Shown in pieces: positions 5,884-13,111 of a stretch of DNA of 13,111 nucleotides (its first letter is position 1; every line of letters starts with the position of its first letter). Made by a program: the position numbers and the translations under genes. This DNA comes from Rhodospirillales bacterium (GTDB taxonomy: Bacteria; Pseudomonadota; Alphaproteobacteria; SMXQ01). Location: assembly GCA_024638585.1 (NCBI GenBank), contig JAHEKA010000027.1, positions 1 to 13,111 of the forward strand, written 5' to 3'. Under the pieces are notes generated by a model. It worked only from the letters and a program-made list of their open reading frames with translations, did no database searches and was not told the origin of the DNA.

Positions 5884-7437
5884 TTAACGGGTTGGACCCT
5901 CGGTCGCCTGACCTCCCGTCGCCTGACCTTCGGTCTCCTGACCCTCCGCCGCCTGGTCCTCGGCCAGCGGGGTTTCAGGCTGCCCATCGGTAACCAGATT
6001 CGTGGGCTCCGGCGGGGGGGCTTCAGCGCTCTCGGCCTGAGGGGCATCGCGCGCGCCAAGCGCGGTCAGGGTGGCCGTACCGGAGACCGCGGCGATCTGG
6101 GTCAGGGGCTCGGGCCGACCCCAGGCGAGCGTATCGAACCCCTGGCAACCCGGACAGCAGGGATGCCAGGTCGCGAATCCATGGCCGCATTCGGCGCACA
6201 GCCAGCGGGGATCGGCGGCGGCCTCACCGGCCAGAGCCAGCCAGCGCGCCGCCTGGGCGGCATCGCCCTTTTCCTCCTCCTCCACCCGCGCCAGCAAACG
6301 GTAAAGCCGGGCCGGGGCGCCTCCGGCACCTTCCGCCTCCTCGAAATAGCGTTCGGCCTTGGCAAGATTGCTCCGCGCCTCGCCCCACAGCTTGGCGTCC
6401 AGCGACGCCTCCGCCATGGCAAGGTGGCTTTCCGGATGGAGCGGATGAATGTCGGCCAGGCGCCTGACACCCTGGGCCCGGGCAAGCGCGCGGGCCTCCT
6501 CGCTCCCCTCCTTGCCGGTTTCCGCCATCGGCCCGTAAGCGGCGGCAAGCTGGGGATGCGGTCCCGACCGCCAGGCCCGTTCGATCACCCGCCGCGCCGC
6601 CCTCGGCCGCCCGGTTGTGCGGTTCAGCCCGGCGAGACGCAAGGCGGCGGGCACCGACCCGGGCGCCGCACGCAGGGCCTTGCGGGCCAAGCCGCGCGCC
6701 TCGTCGGTATAGCCGCGTCGTTCCGCGTCGTTGCTTTGCTGCAGCAGAAGGGCGGCCCTGTGGCGGGCTCCGGTTTCTTCGTCTATGGCCCCGCGGCGCA
6801 CCGCGCGGCGCAGGGAATGTTCCGCCTCCACCCACAGGCCGGACTTGACGGAAAGCTCGAACAGCGAACGCTGCACCCAGGACGAATCCGGGCGCAACTC
6901 CGCCGCCCGCTGGGCATAGGCCAAGGCCGCCGCCCGGTCGCCCGCCCGGCCCGCCTGCAGCAGCATGCCGCGCAGGCCCAGGAACTCGGTATCCGGACGG
7001 GCCAACATCTCCCGGAAATACTTCTCCGCCGCCTGTTCGTCGCCCTGAAGCTGCGCCGATTGCGCCGAAAGCAGCAGGGTGAGCGGGGCCGCATCAAGCA
7101 GCCGGCTGGCCCGCTGGGCCTCACGTTCGGCAGTGCGGGCATCTCCCGCCGCGACCGCCACCATGCCACGGGCCAACGACTTGAGGCCCTTGTCGGCGCT
7201 TCTCCTGTCGCGCCAGGCCCGCACGCGCCGGGGCATCGAAATCAGTCCGGAAAGAGCGGCATACAAGAAAACCGCGGCGATGGCGATGGCGGCGACGACG
7301 ACCACCACCACGCCGACATAGGTTTCGTAAACCTCGCCCCGGAAATTGACGGTCACGCTGCCAGGCTCCGACGCGAACCAGCCCGCCGCCACGGCAACGC
7401 CGGCGGCCAGCACGAGGAACAGGATCAGCCGCGCCAT
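5884..7437 (-). CDS. hemY: HemY-like TPR membrane protein
   Basis: 517 residues. Two membrane helices (about 3-20 and 41-62) separated by the SEPGSVTVNFRGEVYETY segment are the HemY_N signature. A long tetratricopeptide-like helical region follows (about 85-400), then a zinc-ribbon-like module with C414-x2-C417 and C428-x2-C431 and FDTLAW. This is the proteobacterial TPR protein of heme operons, not the protoporphyrinogen oxidase also called HemY; its exact role in tetrapyrrole metabolism is unsettled. After the ribbon comes a low-complexity tail ending in EGQAT-like repeats. The ATG lies 7 nt after the mitofilin stop, last in the four-gene heme operon. Its stop faces the sulfatase-like gene with only 14 bp between, leaving no room for a normal terminator. 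Confidence 0.9.
   Translation of the reverse strand: MARLILFLVLAAGVAVAAGWFASEPGSVTVNFRGEVYETYVGVVVVVVAAIAIAAVFLYAALSGLISMPRRVRAWRDRRSADKGLKSLARGMVAVAAGDARTAEREAQRASRLLDAAPLTLLLSAQSAQLQGDEQAAEKYFREMLARPDTEFLGLRGMLLQAGRAGDRAAALAYAQRAAELRPDSSWVQRSLFELSVKSGLWVEAEHSLRRAVRRGAIDEETGARHRAALLLQQSNDAERRGYTDEARGLARKALRAAPGSVPAALRLAGLNRTTGRPRAARRVIERAWRSGPHPQLAAAYGPMAETGKEGSEEARALARAQGVRRLADIHPLHPESHLAMAEASLDAKLWGEARSNLAKAERYFEEAEGAGGAPARLYRLLARVEEEEKGDAAQAARWLALAGEAAADPRWLCAECGHGFATWHPCCPGCQGFDTLAWGRPEPLTQIAAVSGTATLTALGARDAPQAESAEAPPPEPTNLVTDGQPETPLAEDQAAEGQETEGQATGGQATEGPTR
5901..5960. repeat. 15-bp imperfect tandem repeat within hemY
   Basis: Four back-to-back 15-nt units related to CGGTCGCCTGACCTC encode the EGQ(A/E)T-like repeats at the HemY C-terminus. 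The length is a multiple of three, so copy-number change would alter tail length without a frameshift. Confidence 0.7.
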
Positions 7438-7444
7438 GGCCGGT

Positions 7445-8620
7445 TCACCGCTGTCCCTTGGCGGGACCGAGGCGCGCCGCGATCACAAGATCCAGCGCCC
7501 TTGCCGCGGCATTGGCCTTGATCCTGGCTTCCAGGTCGCGCCGCCAGTTGCCCGCGGCGTCCCCGGGCAACACCTTGGCCGCCTCGGCCGCGGCGATCAG
7601 ATCGCCCCGCACCAGGGCCTCTGCCGTCGCCGCCCGAACCGTCGCCGCGGCGGGCGCGGTGGCGGGTTTGTCGGGCGATTTTCGAACGCGGCCCAGTTTC
7701 ATGACGTTCGACTTGACCTTGTCCCAGAACCCCGCGGGCTTGGCAGCATCCGCCCCGCTGTCTTCCTTGAGCGGTCCAGCCTGGGACGGCGGGGCCTTAC
7801 CCGCCGGCACTTCCAAGGATTCGAGCCGCGCCATCAACGCCACCACCGTCGGCACGCCGGCTTCGGCAAACGGCGCCAGCGGCGTGAGCGCCGCCGAGAT
7901 TTCGCCTTGCCCGCCTGCCTCCGCCGTCACCCGCGCCGATAACCCGGCAAAAGGCGCCCCGGTCCGCAACGCCCCGGCCAGGGCCATCAGAGCCACGGTG
8001 CCGGTGGTTTGTGCCGCTTCCGTTTTGGCCATGCGGGCATCGAGGGCTTCGATTTTTGCCGCTAGACCGGCGAGCCGCTTTTCCGATTGCTCTAGTTTTT
8101 CGCCGAACTTCTCCGCGCCCGGCCGGGATTCCAGCGCCGTCACCCGCTTGTCCAGAGCGGCGCGCTCGGACCCGGCGGCTTTAAGGGCCGCAATGTCGGT
8201 CTCAATGCGCTGAAGGGCCGCTTCCAAAGCCCCCAGGCGTTTGGCCAGTTCGGCGCGCTGGGCCTCCTCCGGCCCCGAGAACAGGCCGGCGACATATGCC
8301 CGCCCGCCGGGCCACGCGATCAGGGCGACGACCAGGATAACCAGGATGAACACCGCCGCCAGCACTGCCGTCGAGCCGGACAGTTTGCCCCCGGCCTCAG
8401 GCCCGGTTTCGGTCCCGGCGTTCGCCGCATCGGCGGCGGCCTGGTCTTCGTCCTGGGCCGACCGGGCGCCCGCCTCCGTCTTAGCATCGGCCTCGGACTT
8501 CGCGGGTTTTTGCGCCGCCCGGCGAGTGGACGTGGTCCGCGCCCGCGCCGCCTCGGCCACCGGGGTCTTCTTGTTCCCCGAATCCTCCTTGGTGTCGTCT
8601 TTTCGGTCGTCGTCGGCCAT
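7445..8620 (-). CDS. mic60: bacterial mitofilin (Mic60) homologue
   Basis: 391 residues. A charged, Ala-rich cytoplasmic N-terminus (1-80) leads to one membrane helix (about 84-103). A predicted coiled coil (about 117-200, with EALDARMAKTE-like heptads) follows, and a C-terminal helical region (about 330-385, NWRRDLEARI) matches the position of the mitofilin signature. The alphaproteobacterial Mic60 family shares this layout and the same locus between hemD and hemY, and its members shape inner-membrane invaginations. Start: TGAGGA, part of the hemD stop, serves as the ribosome site 9 nt before the ATG. Alignment evidence is weak because the protein is low in complexity; gene order is the strongest support. 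Confidence 0.8.
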   Translation of the reverse strand: MADDDRKDDTKEDSGNKKTPVAEAARARTTSTRRAAQKPAKSEADAKTEAGARSAQDEDQAAADAANAGTETGPEAGGKLSGSTAVLAAVFILVILVVALIAWPGGRAYVAGLFSGPEEAQRAELAKRLGALEAALQRIETDIAALKAAGSERAALDKRVTALESRPGAEKFGEKLEQSEKRLAGLAAKIEALDARMAKTEAAQTTGTVALMALAGALRTGAPFAGLSARVTAEAGGQGEISAALTPLAPFAEAGVPTVVALMARLESLEVPAGKAPPSQAGPLKEDSGADAAKPAGFWDKVKSNVMKLGRVRKSPDKPATAPAAATVRAATAEALVRGDLIAAAEAAKVLPGDAAGNWRRDLEARIKANAAARALDLVIAARLGPAKGQR

Positions 8621-8629
8621 GCCGATTCC

Positions 8630-9370
8630 TCACTTCCCTTCCGGCGCCAGCCCCAGGGCTTCGAGCAGGGCGTCCTGGCGGGGCGCCGCCGCCACCCTGA
8701 CATCGCGCCAGGGGAGCGGCATTGCGGCTTCGGCCACTGCGGGACTGAGCGCCGCCAGGCAGATGGCGTTTGCCAGCGCGGCAAGACCCGCTCTCCGCAT
8801 TAGGGTAACAAACAGGCCCGCCGTGCGGGGAGAGAAAATAAGCACCCAGCCCACTTCGCCCGCCGCGATCGCGGCCCTTGTCTCCGGGGAAAGCGCCTGC
8901 GCCGCCACCGCCTCATAGAGAACCGCGCGCCGGGCGTGGAATCCTGCCGCCTCGATCCGACCCGCGAAATCGCCCGCCCGGTGGCTGCCGGCCACGTGCA
9001 GCACGGCGCCGGCCTCGGGTTCGAGGCGCCCGGCGATCACATCCGCAAGCGCGCCGACATCCCCATCGGCCGAGATCACATCGGCAAAACCGGCAACCCT
9101 GGCCGCCTCGGCGGTGGCGGGTCCCACGGTGAAGGCGGGGCAGCCCGCGGCGCAAGCCTCCGGGGCCGCACGGACCAGGGCGCGCACCCCATTGGCCGAT
9201 GTGAAGGCCAGCGCCTGAACGCCGGCGAGGTCGGGAGCCGGACCATCGAGCATTCTGATGCGCAACAGGGGCTCGATCAGCACGCTGAAACCGCGCCCCT
9301 CCAGCGCATGGGCGAGGGGACCCGCATCCTCCGCCGGACGGGTGATCAGAACGCGCCCGCGCGCCGCCAT
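8630..9370 (-). CDS. hemD: uroporphyrinogen-III synthase
   Basis: 246 residues. HemD cyclises and inverts ring D of hydroxymethylbilane to uroporphyrinogen III, the last common precursor of heme, siroheme, cobalamin and chlorophylls. The N-terminus MAARGRVLITRPAEDA is the usual HemD opening (ITRP). Other family blocks are ALAFTSANGVRAL, FTVGPATAEAA and VLIFSPRTAGLF, the last being the common FTSPSA-type segment. The length is normal for this poorly conserved family. The start ATG shares one base with the hemC stop (TGATG), so the two are translationally coupled. The soluble product works directly after HemC. Confidence 0.92.
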   Translation of the reverse strand: MAARGRVLITRPAEDAGPLAHALEGRGFSVLIEPLLRIRMLDGPAPDLAGVQALAFTSANGVRALVRAAPEACAAGCPAFTVGPATAEAARVAGFADVISADGDVGALADVIAGRLEPEAGAVLHVAGSHRAGDFAGRIEAAGFHARRAVLYEAVAAQALSPETRAAIAAGEVGWVLIFSPRTAGLFVTLMRRAGLAALANAICLAALSPAVAEAAMPLPWRDVRVAAAPRQDALLEALGLAPEGK

Positions 9371-10320
9371 CACGCCTCGCCGAGGGCGGCGAAGAACGCC
9401 GGCCCCGCCTGGGCCCGGAGATCGGCTCCGGCGTCGCCGCCGATCCCCTCGGCCTCGTCCTCCGGGCCGGTGCGCCGGGTCTCGAAGCTGACGCTTCCGT
9501 CGGGCGCCACCACCCTGGCGTGCAGCGCAAGATCGCCATCGCCGTCGAGCCGGGCCAGGGCCGCGATCGGCATGCGACACGACCCGTCCAGCGCCGCCAG
9601 CAGGGCACGCTCCGCCGTGATCGCGATCGCCGTTTCCGGGTGGTTCAGGGGCGCCAGCAGGCCGGCGGTCGCCGCGTCACCGGCCCGGCATTCGATGCCG
9701 ATCGCCCCTTGCGCCACGGCGGGCAGCATCTCTTCCTCGCCCAGCACGTTGGTGGCGACGGCGCCAAGCCCCAGCCGCCGCAAGCCGGCCAGGGCCAGGA
9801 AGGTCGCATCCATCTCGCCGGCTTCGAGCTTGGCCATGCGGGTGCCCACATTGCCGCGCAATAGGACCACCTGGACATCGGGCCGGCGGACGAGCAGCTG
9901 GGCCCGGCGCCTGAGCGACGCGGTCCCCACCACCGCGCGGTCGGGCAGATCCTTGATCTCACGCACCTTGGGATCGCGGGCCAAAAGGACGTCCCAGGGC
10001 TCTTCACGGGGCAGGATGCAGGGAATGGCAAGGCCGGGCGGCAAGGCCGTCGCCACATCTTTCATGGAATGGACGGCGATATCGACCCGGCCGGCCAGCA
10101 TTTCGTCCTCGATTTCCTTGGTGAACAGGCCCTTGCCGCCGATTTCGGCGAGCGGCCGGTCGAGGAAACGGTCGCCCGAGGTCTTGATAACGGCGAGCTC
10201 CGGCGCAAGGCCGGGATGGGCGGCGGCCAGCTGATCGCGAACCATCTCCGCCTGGGCCAGGGCCAGGGGGCTGCCGCGGGTGCCGATCACGAGGCGCGTT
10301 GGTGTCTGGTTGGCGGACAT
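9370..10320 (-). CDS. hemC: porphobilinogen deaminase (hydroxymethylbilane synthase)
   Basis: 316 residues. HemC joins four porphobilinogen units into hydroxymethylbilane in the cytoplasm, using a covalent dipyrromethane cofactor. Family blocks run in order: GTRGSPLALAQAEMV (13-27), KTSGDR, GGKGLFTKEIEDEM (61-74), DIAVHSMKDVAT (80-91, with the catalytic Asp of the family near D88), GTASLRRRAQLL, LRGNVGTRMAKL and QGAIGIECR. The cofactor-binding Cys is C248 in DGSCRMPI, matching GGCQVPI of the E. coli enzyme. ATG at 10320 gives a normal N-terminus. A second in-frame ATG at 10341 would add seven residues, and neither has a strong ribosome site. It heads the minus-strand heme operon and is divergent from tsaD. 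Confidence 0.96.
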   Translation of the reverse strand: MSANQTPTRLVIGTRGSPLALAQAEMVRDQLAAAHPGLAPELAVIKTSGDRFLDRPLAEIGGKGLFTKEIEDEMLAGRVDIAVHSMKDVATALPPGLAIPCILPREEPWDVLLARDPKVREIKDLPDRAVVGTASLRRRAQLLVRRPDVQVVLLRGNVGTRMAKLEAGEMDATFLALAGLRRLGLGAVATNVLGEEEMLPAVAQGAIGIECRAGDAATAGLLAPLNHPETAIAITAERALLAALDGSCRMPIAALARLDGDGDLALHARVVAPDGSVSFETRRTGPEDEAEGIGGDAGADLRAQAGPAFFAALGEA

Positions 10321-10474
10321 GCTCCCGTGTTTAGAGCACATTGCAGCGCTTGGGAACCGTTTGCCCACGCCGGGCCCTGGGAAGTGGTGCGGCACGGACC
10401 GGCGGTGTAGAGTGCGCGCCCGACACGTGCCCGACGCACGCGCACGCAAACCTAGGGTCAGGATCAAACGCCCC
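10321..10474. promoter_or_regulatory. divergent hemC / tsaD intergenic region
   Basis: These 154 bp must hold both promoters. For tsaD a weak candidate is TGGTGC (10385-10390), a 17-nt spacer and TAGAGT (10408-10413). For hemC I see only a weak TCTAAA very near the start. No clear operator, riboswitch or Fur/Irr-like (ICE) box is apparent by eye. Confidence 0.4.
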
Positions 10475-11563
10475 ATGATCGTTCTCGGCATCGAGACGAG
10501 CTGCGATGAAACCGCCGCCGCCGTGGTGACCGACGGTCGCGAGATTCTTGCCAACAAGGTGCTCTCGCAACTCGACGAACACGCGCCCTATGGCGGCGTG
10601 GTGCCGGAGATCGCCGCGCGCAGCCATCTCGACCATATCGACCGGCTGGTCAGGGAAGCGATGGACGAGGCCGGCCTCGACCTCCGGGCGCTGGACGGCA
10701 TCGCCGTCACCGGCGGCCCCGGCCTGATCGGCGGCGTCATGGTCGGCGCCATCACCGCAAAGACCCTGGCCCAGGTGCTCGATAAGCCGCTGATCAACGT
10801 CAACCATCTGGAGGCTCATGCGCTGTCGGTCCGGCTGACCGAGGCGGAGGCCGATTTCCCCTACCTCCTGCTGCTGGTCACCGGCGGCCATTGCCAGCTG
10901 GTCAGCGTCGAAGACGTGGGACGCTACACCGTCTTGGGGACCACCATCGACGATGCCATCGGCGAAGCCTTCGACAAGACGGCGAAGATGCTGGGCCTCC
11001 CTTATCCGGGCGGTCCCGCCCTGGAGGCGGCGGCCGAGCGCGGCGACGGCACGCGGTTCGATTTCCCGCGGCCGATGATGGGGCGGCCGGGCTGCGATTT
11101 CTCTTTTTCCGGCCTCAAAACGGCAGTGGCCCAGACCGTCGACCGCCTTGCGGCGGCCGGCCCGAACGCCACCGACCAAGGCGCCACCGACCAGGCCGGC
11201 ACGGGGCTATCGGCCGGCGATGTCGACGATGTGGCGGCATCGTTCCAAGCGGCGGCGGTTGCCGCCACCCTCGACCGCACCCGGGCGGCACTTGCGCGTT
11301 TCCGCACCGTCCACCCCGGCACGCCGCGCCTGGTGGTGGCCGGCGGGGTCGCCGCCAACCGTGCCCTGCGTGCGGCCCTGGAAGAGCTGGCCGGGGAGGC
11401 CGGCGCCGTGTTGTGCGCGCCACCGCCCGCGCTCTGCACCGACAATGCCGCCATGGTGGCCTGGGCCGGGGTGGAACGGCTTGGGCGCGGGCTGACCGAC
11501 GGCCTCGATTTCGCGCCGCGCCCCCGTTGGCCGCTCGGCGACGTGCGCGCCGACCCCGCCTGA
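10475..11563 (+). CDS. tsaD: tRNA N6-threonylcarbamoyladenosine (t6A37) synthesis protein TsaD
   Basis: 362 residues, the normal length. TsaD transfers the threonylcarbamoyl group from TsaC-made threonylcarbamoyl-AMP to A37 of tRNAs reading ANN codons, acting with TsaB and TsaE in the cytoplasm. Visible ASKHA/Kae1 blocks are LGIETSCDET (4-13), GGVVPEIAARSH (40-51), metal ligands H111 and H115 in NHLEAH, VTGGHC (135-140), GEAFDKTAK, GGPALE, FSFSGLKTA, VAGGVAANRALR (288-299) and CTDNAAM with metal ligand D323. Residues about 229-243 form a short insertion with a duplicated ATDQG. The start is the only ATG placed to give the canonical N-terminus, with an AGGA about 11 nt upstream. Confidence 0.97.
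   Translation: MIVLGIETSCDETAAAVVTDGREILANKVLSQLDEHAPYGGVVPEIAARSHLDHIDRLVREAMDEAGLDLRALDGIAVTGGPGLIGGVMVGAITAKTLAQVLDKPLINVNHLEAHALSVRLTEAEADFPYLLLLVTGGHCQLVSVEDVGRYTVLGTTIDDAIGEAFDKTAKMLGLPYPGGPALEAAAERGDGTRFDFPRPMMGRPGCDFSFSGLKTAVAQTVDRLAAAGPNATDQGATDQAGTGLSAGDVDDVAASFQAAAVAATLDRTRAALARFRTVHPGTPRLVVAGGVAANRALRAALEELAGEAGAVLCAPPPALCTDNAAMVAWAGVERLGRGLTDGLDFAPRPRWPLGDVRADPA
11168..11197. repeat. 15-bp duplication within tsaD
   Basis: GCCACCGACCAAGGC is followed directly by GCCACCGACCAGGCC, encoding ATDQG-ATDQA in a variable surface loop of TsaD. It is an in-frame duplication that has hardly diverged. Confidence 0.6.
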
Positions 11564-11584
11564 TGGCGGGACGGTGACATCGGC

Positions 11585-12496
11585 ATGGGTTTTGCCAACC
11601 TGACGCCCACGGCGCGGGGCATCGGCTGGGCGCTTCTCGCCATGGCGGCGTTCGCCTCCGTCCCGATTGCCGTCCGTTTCCTTTCGCCCCACCTGCCGGC
11701 GGCGGAAATGGTCCTGTTGCGCAACTTCATCGCCGTCGCCCTGATGCTGCCCTGGGCGATCGCCGCCGGCTGGTCGGGGCTCAAGCCCAACCGGCTCGAC
11801 CTGCATGTGATGCGCGGCACCTTCAACGGCATCGGCATGATCTTCTGGTTCTGGGGACTGGCCCATATCCCGATCGCCGACGCCGTCGCCCTGCAGTTCA
11901 CCCTGCCGCTGTTCGCCCTGATCTTCGCCGTACTCTTCCTCGGCGAACGGGTCGGCATCCGCCGCACCTCCGCCGCGCTGGTGGGGTTTGCCGGGGCCCT
12001 GATCATCGTCCGGCCCGGTTTCGCTGAGGTGGGTCTCGCCAACCTCGCGGTCCTGGGCTCCGCCGCCCTCTATGCCGGAACCCTGGTGGTGATGCGCTCC
12101 CAATCCCAGAACGACAGCCCCATGACCATCATGCTGTGGTCCAACCTGTTCATGGGACTGATCGCCGTGATCCCGGCGGCACTGGTCTGGGTGACCCCGC
12201 CGGCGGCGGCCTGGCCGTGGTTGTTGTTCCTCACCTGCGGCGGCTGGCTCGCCCATTACAGTCTGACCAAGGCGCTCGTCACCATCGACGCCAAGACGGC
12301 GGCGCCCTTCGACTATCTGCGCTTGCCGTTCGTCGCCGTGATCGCCTACCCGCTGTTCGGCGAATTCCCCGACGCCCTGACCTGGCTTGGGGCTGGTGTC
12401 ATCGCCACCTCGACCTTCTATATCGCGCGGCGCGACGCCCGAATCGCCCGGGAACGGCGCGACGCGGCGGCCGCGCGCAAGGACCCCGGCGCATGA
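11585..12496 (+). CDS. DMT superfamily (EamA) transporter
   Basis: 303 residues with about ten membrane helices in two EamA repeats (about 11-138 and 152-284). Typical marks are SVPIAVRFLS in helix 1, LLRNFIAVALMLP in helix 2, ADAVALQFTLPLFALIFA near the end of repeat 1 and the matching AAPFDYLRLPFVAVIAY in repeat 2. FLGERVG and LFGEFPD are the paired helix-end motifs. It should export small metabolites or amino-acid-like compounds across the inner membrane; the substrate cannot be assigned. The C-terminus is a cytoplasmic basic/Ala tail. It begins 21 bp after tsaD on the same strand and is probably co-transcribed. No strong ribosome site is visible. Confidence 0.9.
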   Translation: MGFANLTPTARGIGWALLAMAAFASVPIAVRFLSPHLPAAEMVLLRNFIAVALMLPWAIAAGWSGLKPNRLDLHVMRGTFNGIGMIFWFWGLAHIPIADAVALQFTLPLFALIFAVLFLGERVGIRRTSAALVGFAGALIIVRPGFAEVGLANLAVLGSAALYAGTLVVMRSQSQNDSPMTIMLWSNLFMGLIAVIPAALVWVTPPAAAWPWLLFLTCGGWLAHYSLTKALVTIDAKTAAPFDYLRLPFVAVIAYPLFGEFPDALTWLGAGVIATSTFYIARRDARIARERRDAAAARKDPGA

Positions 12497-12568
12497 GGCC
12501 CGGCCAACGGGTCTTGCGGAGCCGGCCCGCGCCGGGAACAATGGCCCCATGAAAGGCCGGCCACGGAC

Positions 12569-13111
12569 ATGACCAGCAGCCAAAACGACGACCCGGGGAT
12601 CGAGGTCCGGAGCTATTTCCCGACCCCGGTGGTGGTTGCCCGCGTGCCCCTGGCCGCGGAAGACAATGCGCGCCTGCGCGAATCAATCCTGGCGCGCGAA
12701 AAGACCCATCCCGGCGTCCATCATTCCAATCTTCTGGGCTGGCAATCGCCAGACGACTTCACCCAATGGGGTGGCGATGAAGGGAAGAAGCTGCTGGGCT
12801 TCGCCAAAGCCTTGGCCGACCGACTGGCCGGTGACCGCGCCGGCAACCAGGTGGCGGTCGGGTGGTTCGTCAACGCCTGGGCCAACATCAACCGGCGCGG
12901 ACACGCCAATGAGGCCCACGCCCATCCGGGCAGCGTGTTCTCGGGCTGCTATTACGTCGACGACGGCGGGGCCGATGACGACCCGGCGCTGGGCGGGGCG
13001 CTGCAGATCAATGACCCGCGCGGCATTCTGCCCGCCATGTACGCCCCGGAGCTGGCGGTGGCGCTGACCGGCTGCCAGACCGCGGGCGGAAGCGAAATCA
13101 TCGCGCCCAGG
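12569..13111 (+). CDS. putative 2OG-Fe(II) oxygenase (TIGR02466-like), 5' part
   Basis: 181 codons are open to the right edge with no stop. The block WANINRRGHANEAHAHPGS followed by FSGCYYVD matches the TIGR02466 / 2OG-FeII_Oxy_5 family, whose members have W-x-N-x-N, H-x-H-P-x-S and SGVYYV in this order. H117 and H119 and the Asp of LQINDPRG (D149) are candidate iron ligands. The last His and the 2-oxoglutarate-binding Arg would lie beyond the window. Families of this type hydroxylate unknown substrates and often accompany surface or TPR proteins, so no role is assigned. The ATG is chosen because the frame starts cleanly there; the two ATGs at 12541 and 12549 are out of frame. A 72-bp gap separates it from the transporter gene. 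Confidence 0.78.
   Translation, partial: MTSSQNDDPGIEVRSYFPTPVVVARVPLAAEDNARLRESILAREKTHPGVHHSNLLGWQSPDDFTQWGGDEGKKLLGFAKALADRLAGDRAGNQVAVGWFVNAWANINRRGHANEAHAHPGSVFSGCYYVDDGGADDDPALGGALQINDPRGILPAMYAPELAVALTGCQTAGGSEIIAPR

Noticed and set aside
11207..12583. 458-codon minus-strand frame over tsaD and the transporter gene
   Set aside because: A Gly/Arg/His/Asp-rich translation without family features, covering two firmly identified genes.

Overview
This is a GC-rich window (roughly two thirds G+C by eye). Gene order, protein families and divergent hemC/tsaD point to an alphaproteobacterium. Rhodospirillales is plausible, but nothing here fixes the order. Apart from a short AT-rich island around 1980-2100 it looks like ordinary chromosome, with no insertion sequence, phage gene, CRISPR array or toxin-antitoxin pair.

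Layout. (1) 1-189: the last 62 residues of an ABC-2 type transporter permease. (2) 326-1426: a two-barrel cupin protein. (3) 1496-1913, minus strand: a Flp/type IVb pilin with an unusual acidic tail, its own hairpin terminator and a GTG start. Its upstream region is AT-rich and carries a perfect 12-bp inverted repeat. (4) 2302-2377, minus: tRNA-Thr(CGT), with a 14-bp tandem repeat just downstream. (5) 2621-5869, plus: three overlapping genes, namely a small secreted/membrane protein with a YLDPGTAS motif, a NoeA-like SAM-dependent methyltransferase, and a membrane-anchored alkaline-phosphatase-superfamily (sulfatase-like) enzyme. They look like one cell-surface glycan modification operon. (6) 5884-10320, minus: hemC-hemD-mic60-hemY, packed with gaps of 9 nt or less. 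(7) 10475-13111, plus: tsaD, divergent from hemC, then a DMT/EamA exporter and the 5' part of a 2OG-Fe(II) oxygenase-like gene that runs off the end.

How the genes work together. HemC and HemD make uroporphyrinogen III. They are co-transcribed with a bacterial mitofilin (Mic60) homologue and the TPR membrane protein HemY, so tetrapyrrole synthesis is linked to inner-membrane organisation. TsaD makes the t6A modification of ANN-decoding tRNAs, a class that includes the tRNA-Thr encoded in this window.

The most promising observations are a protein-kinase-like catalytic-loop pattern in the N-terminal half of the NoeA-like methyltransferase, the three-gene surface cassette itself, the Asp-rich (possibly calcium-binding) tail on the Flp pilin, and the AT-rich inverted-repeat region that seems to control that pilin. 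I see no convincing new defence or mobile system.
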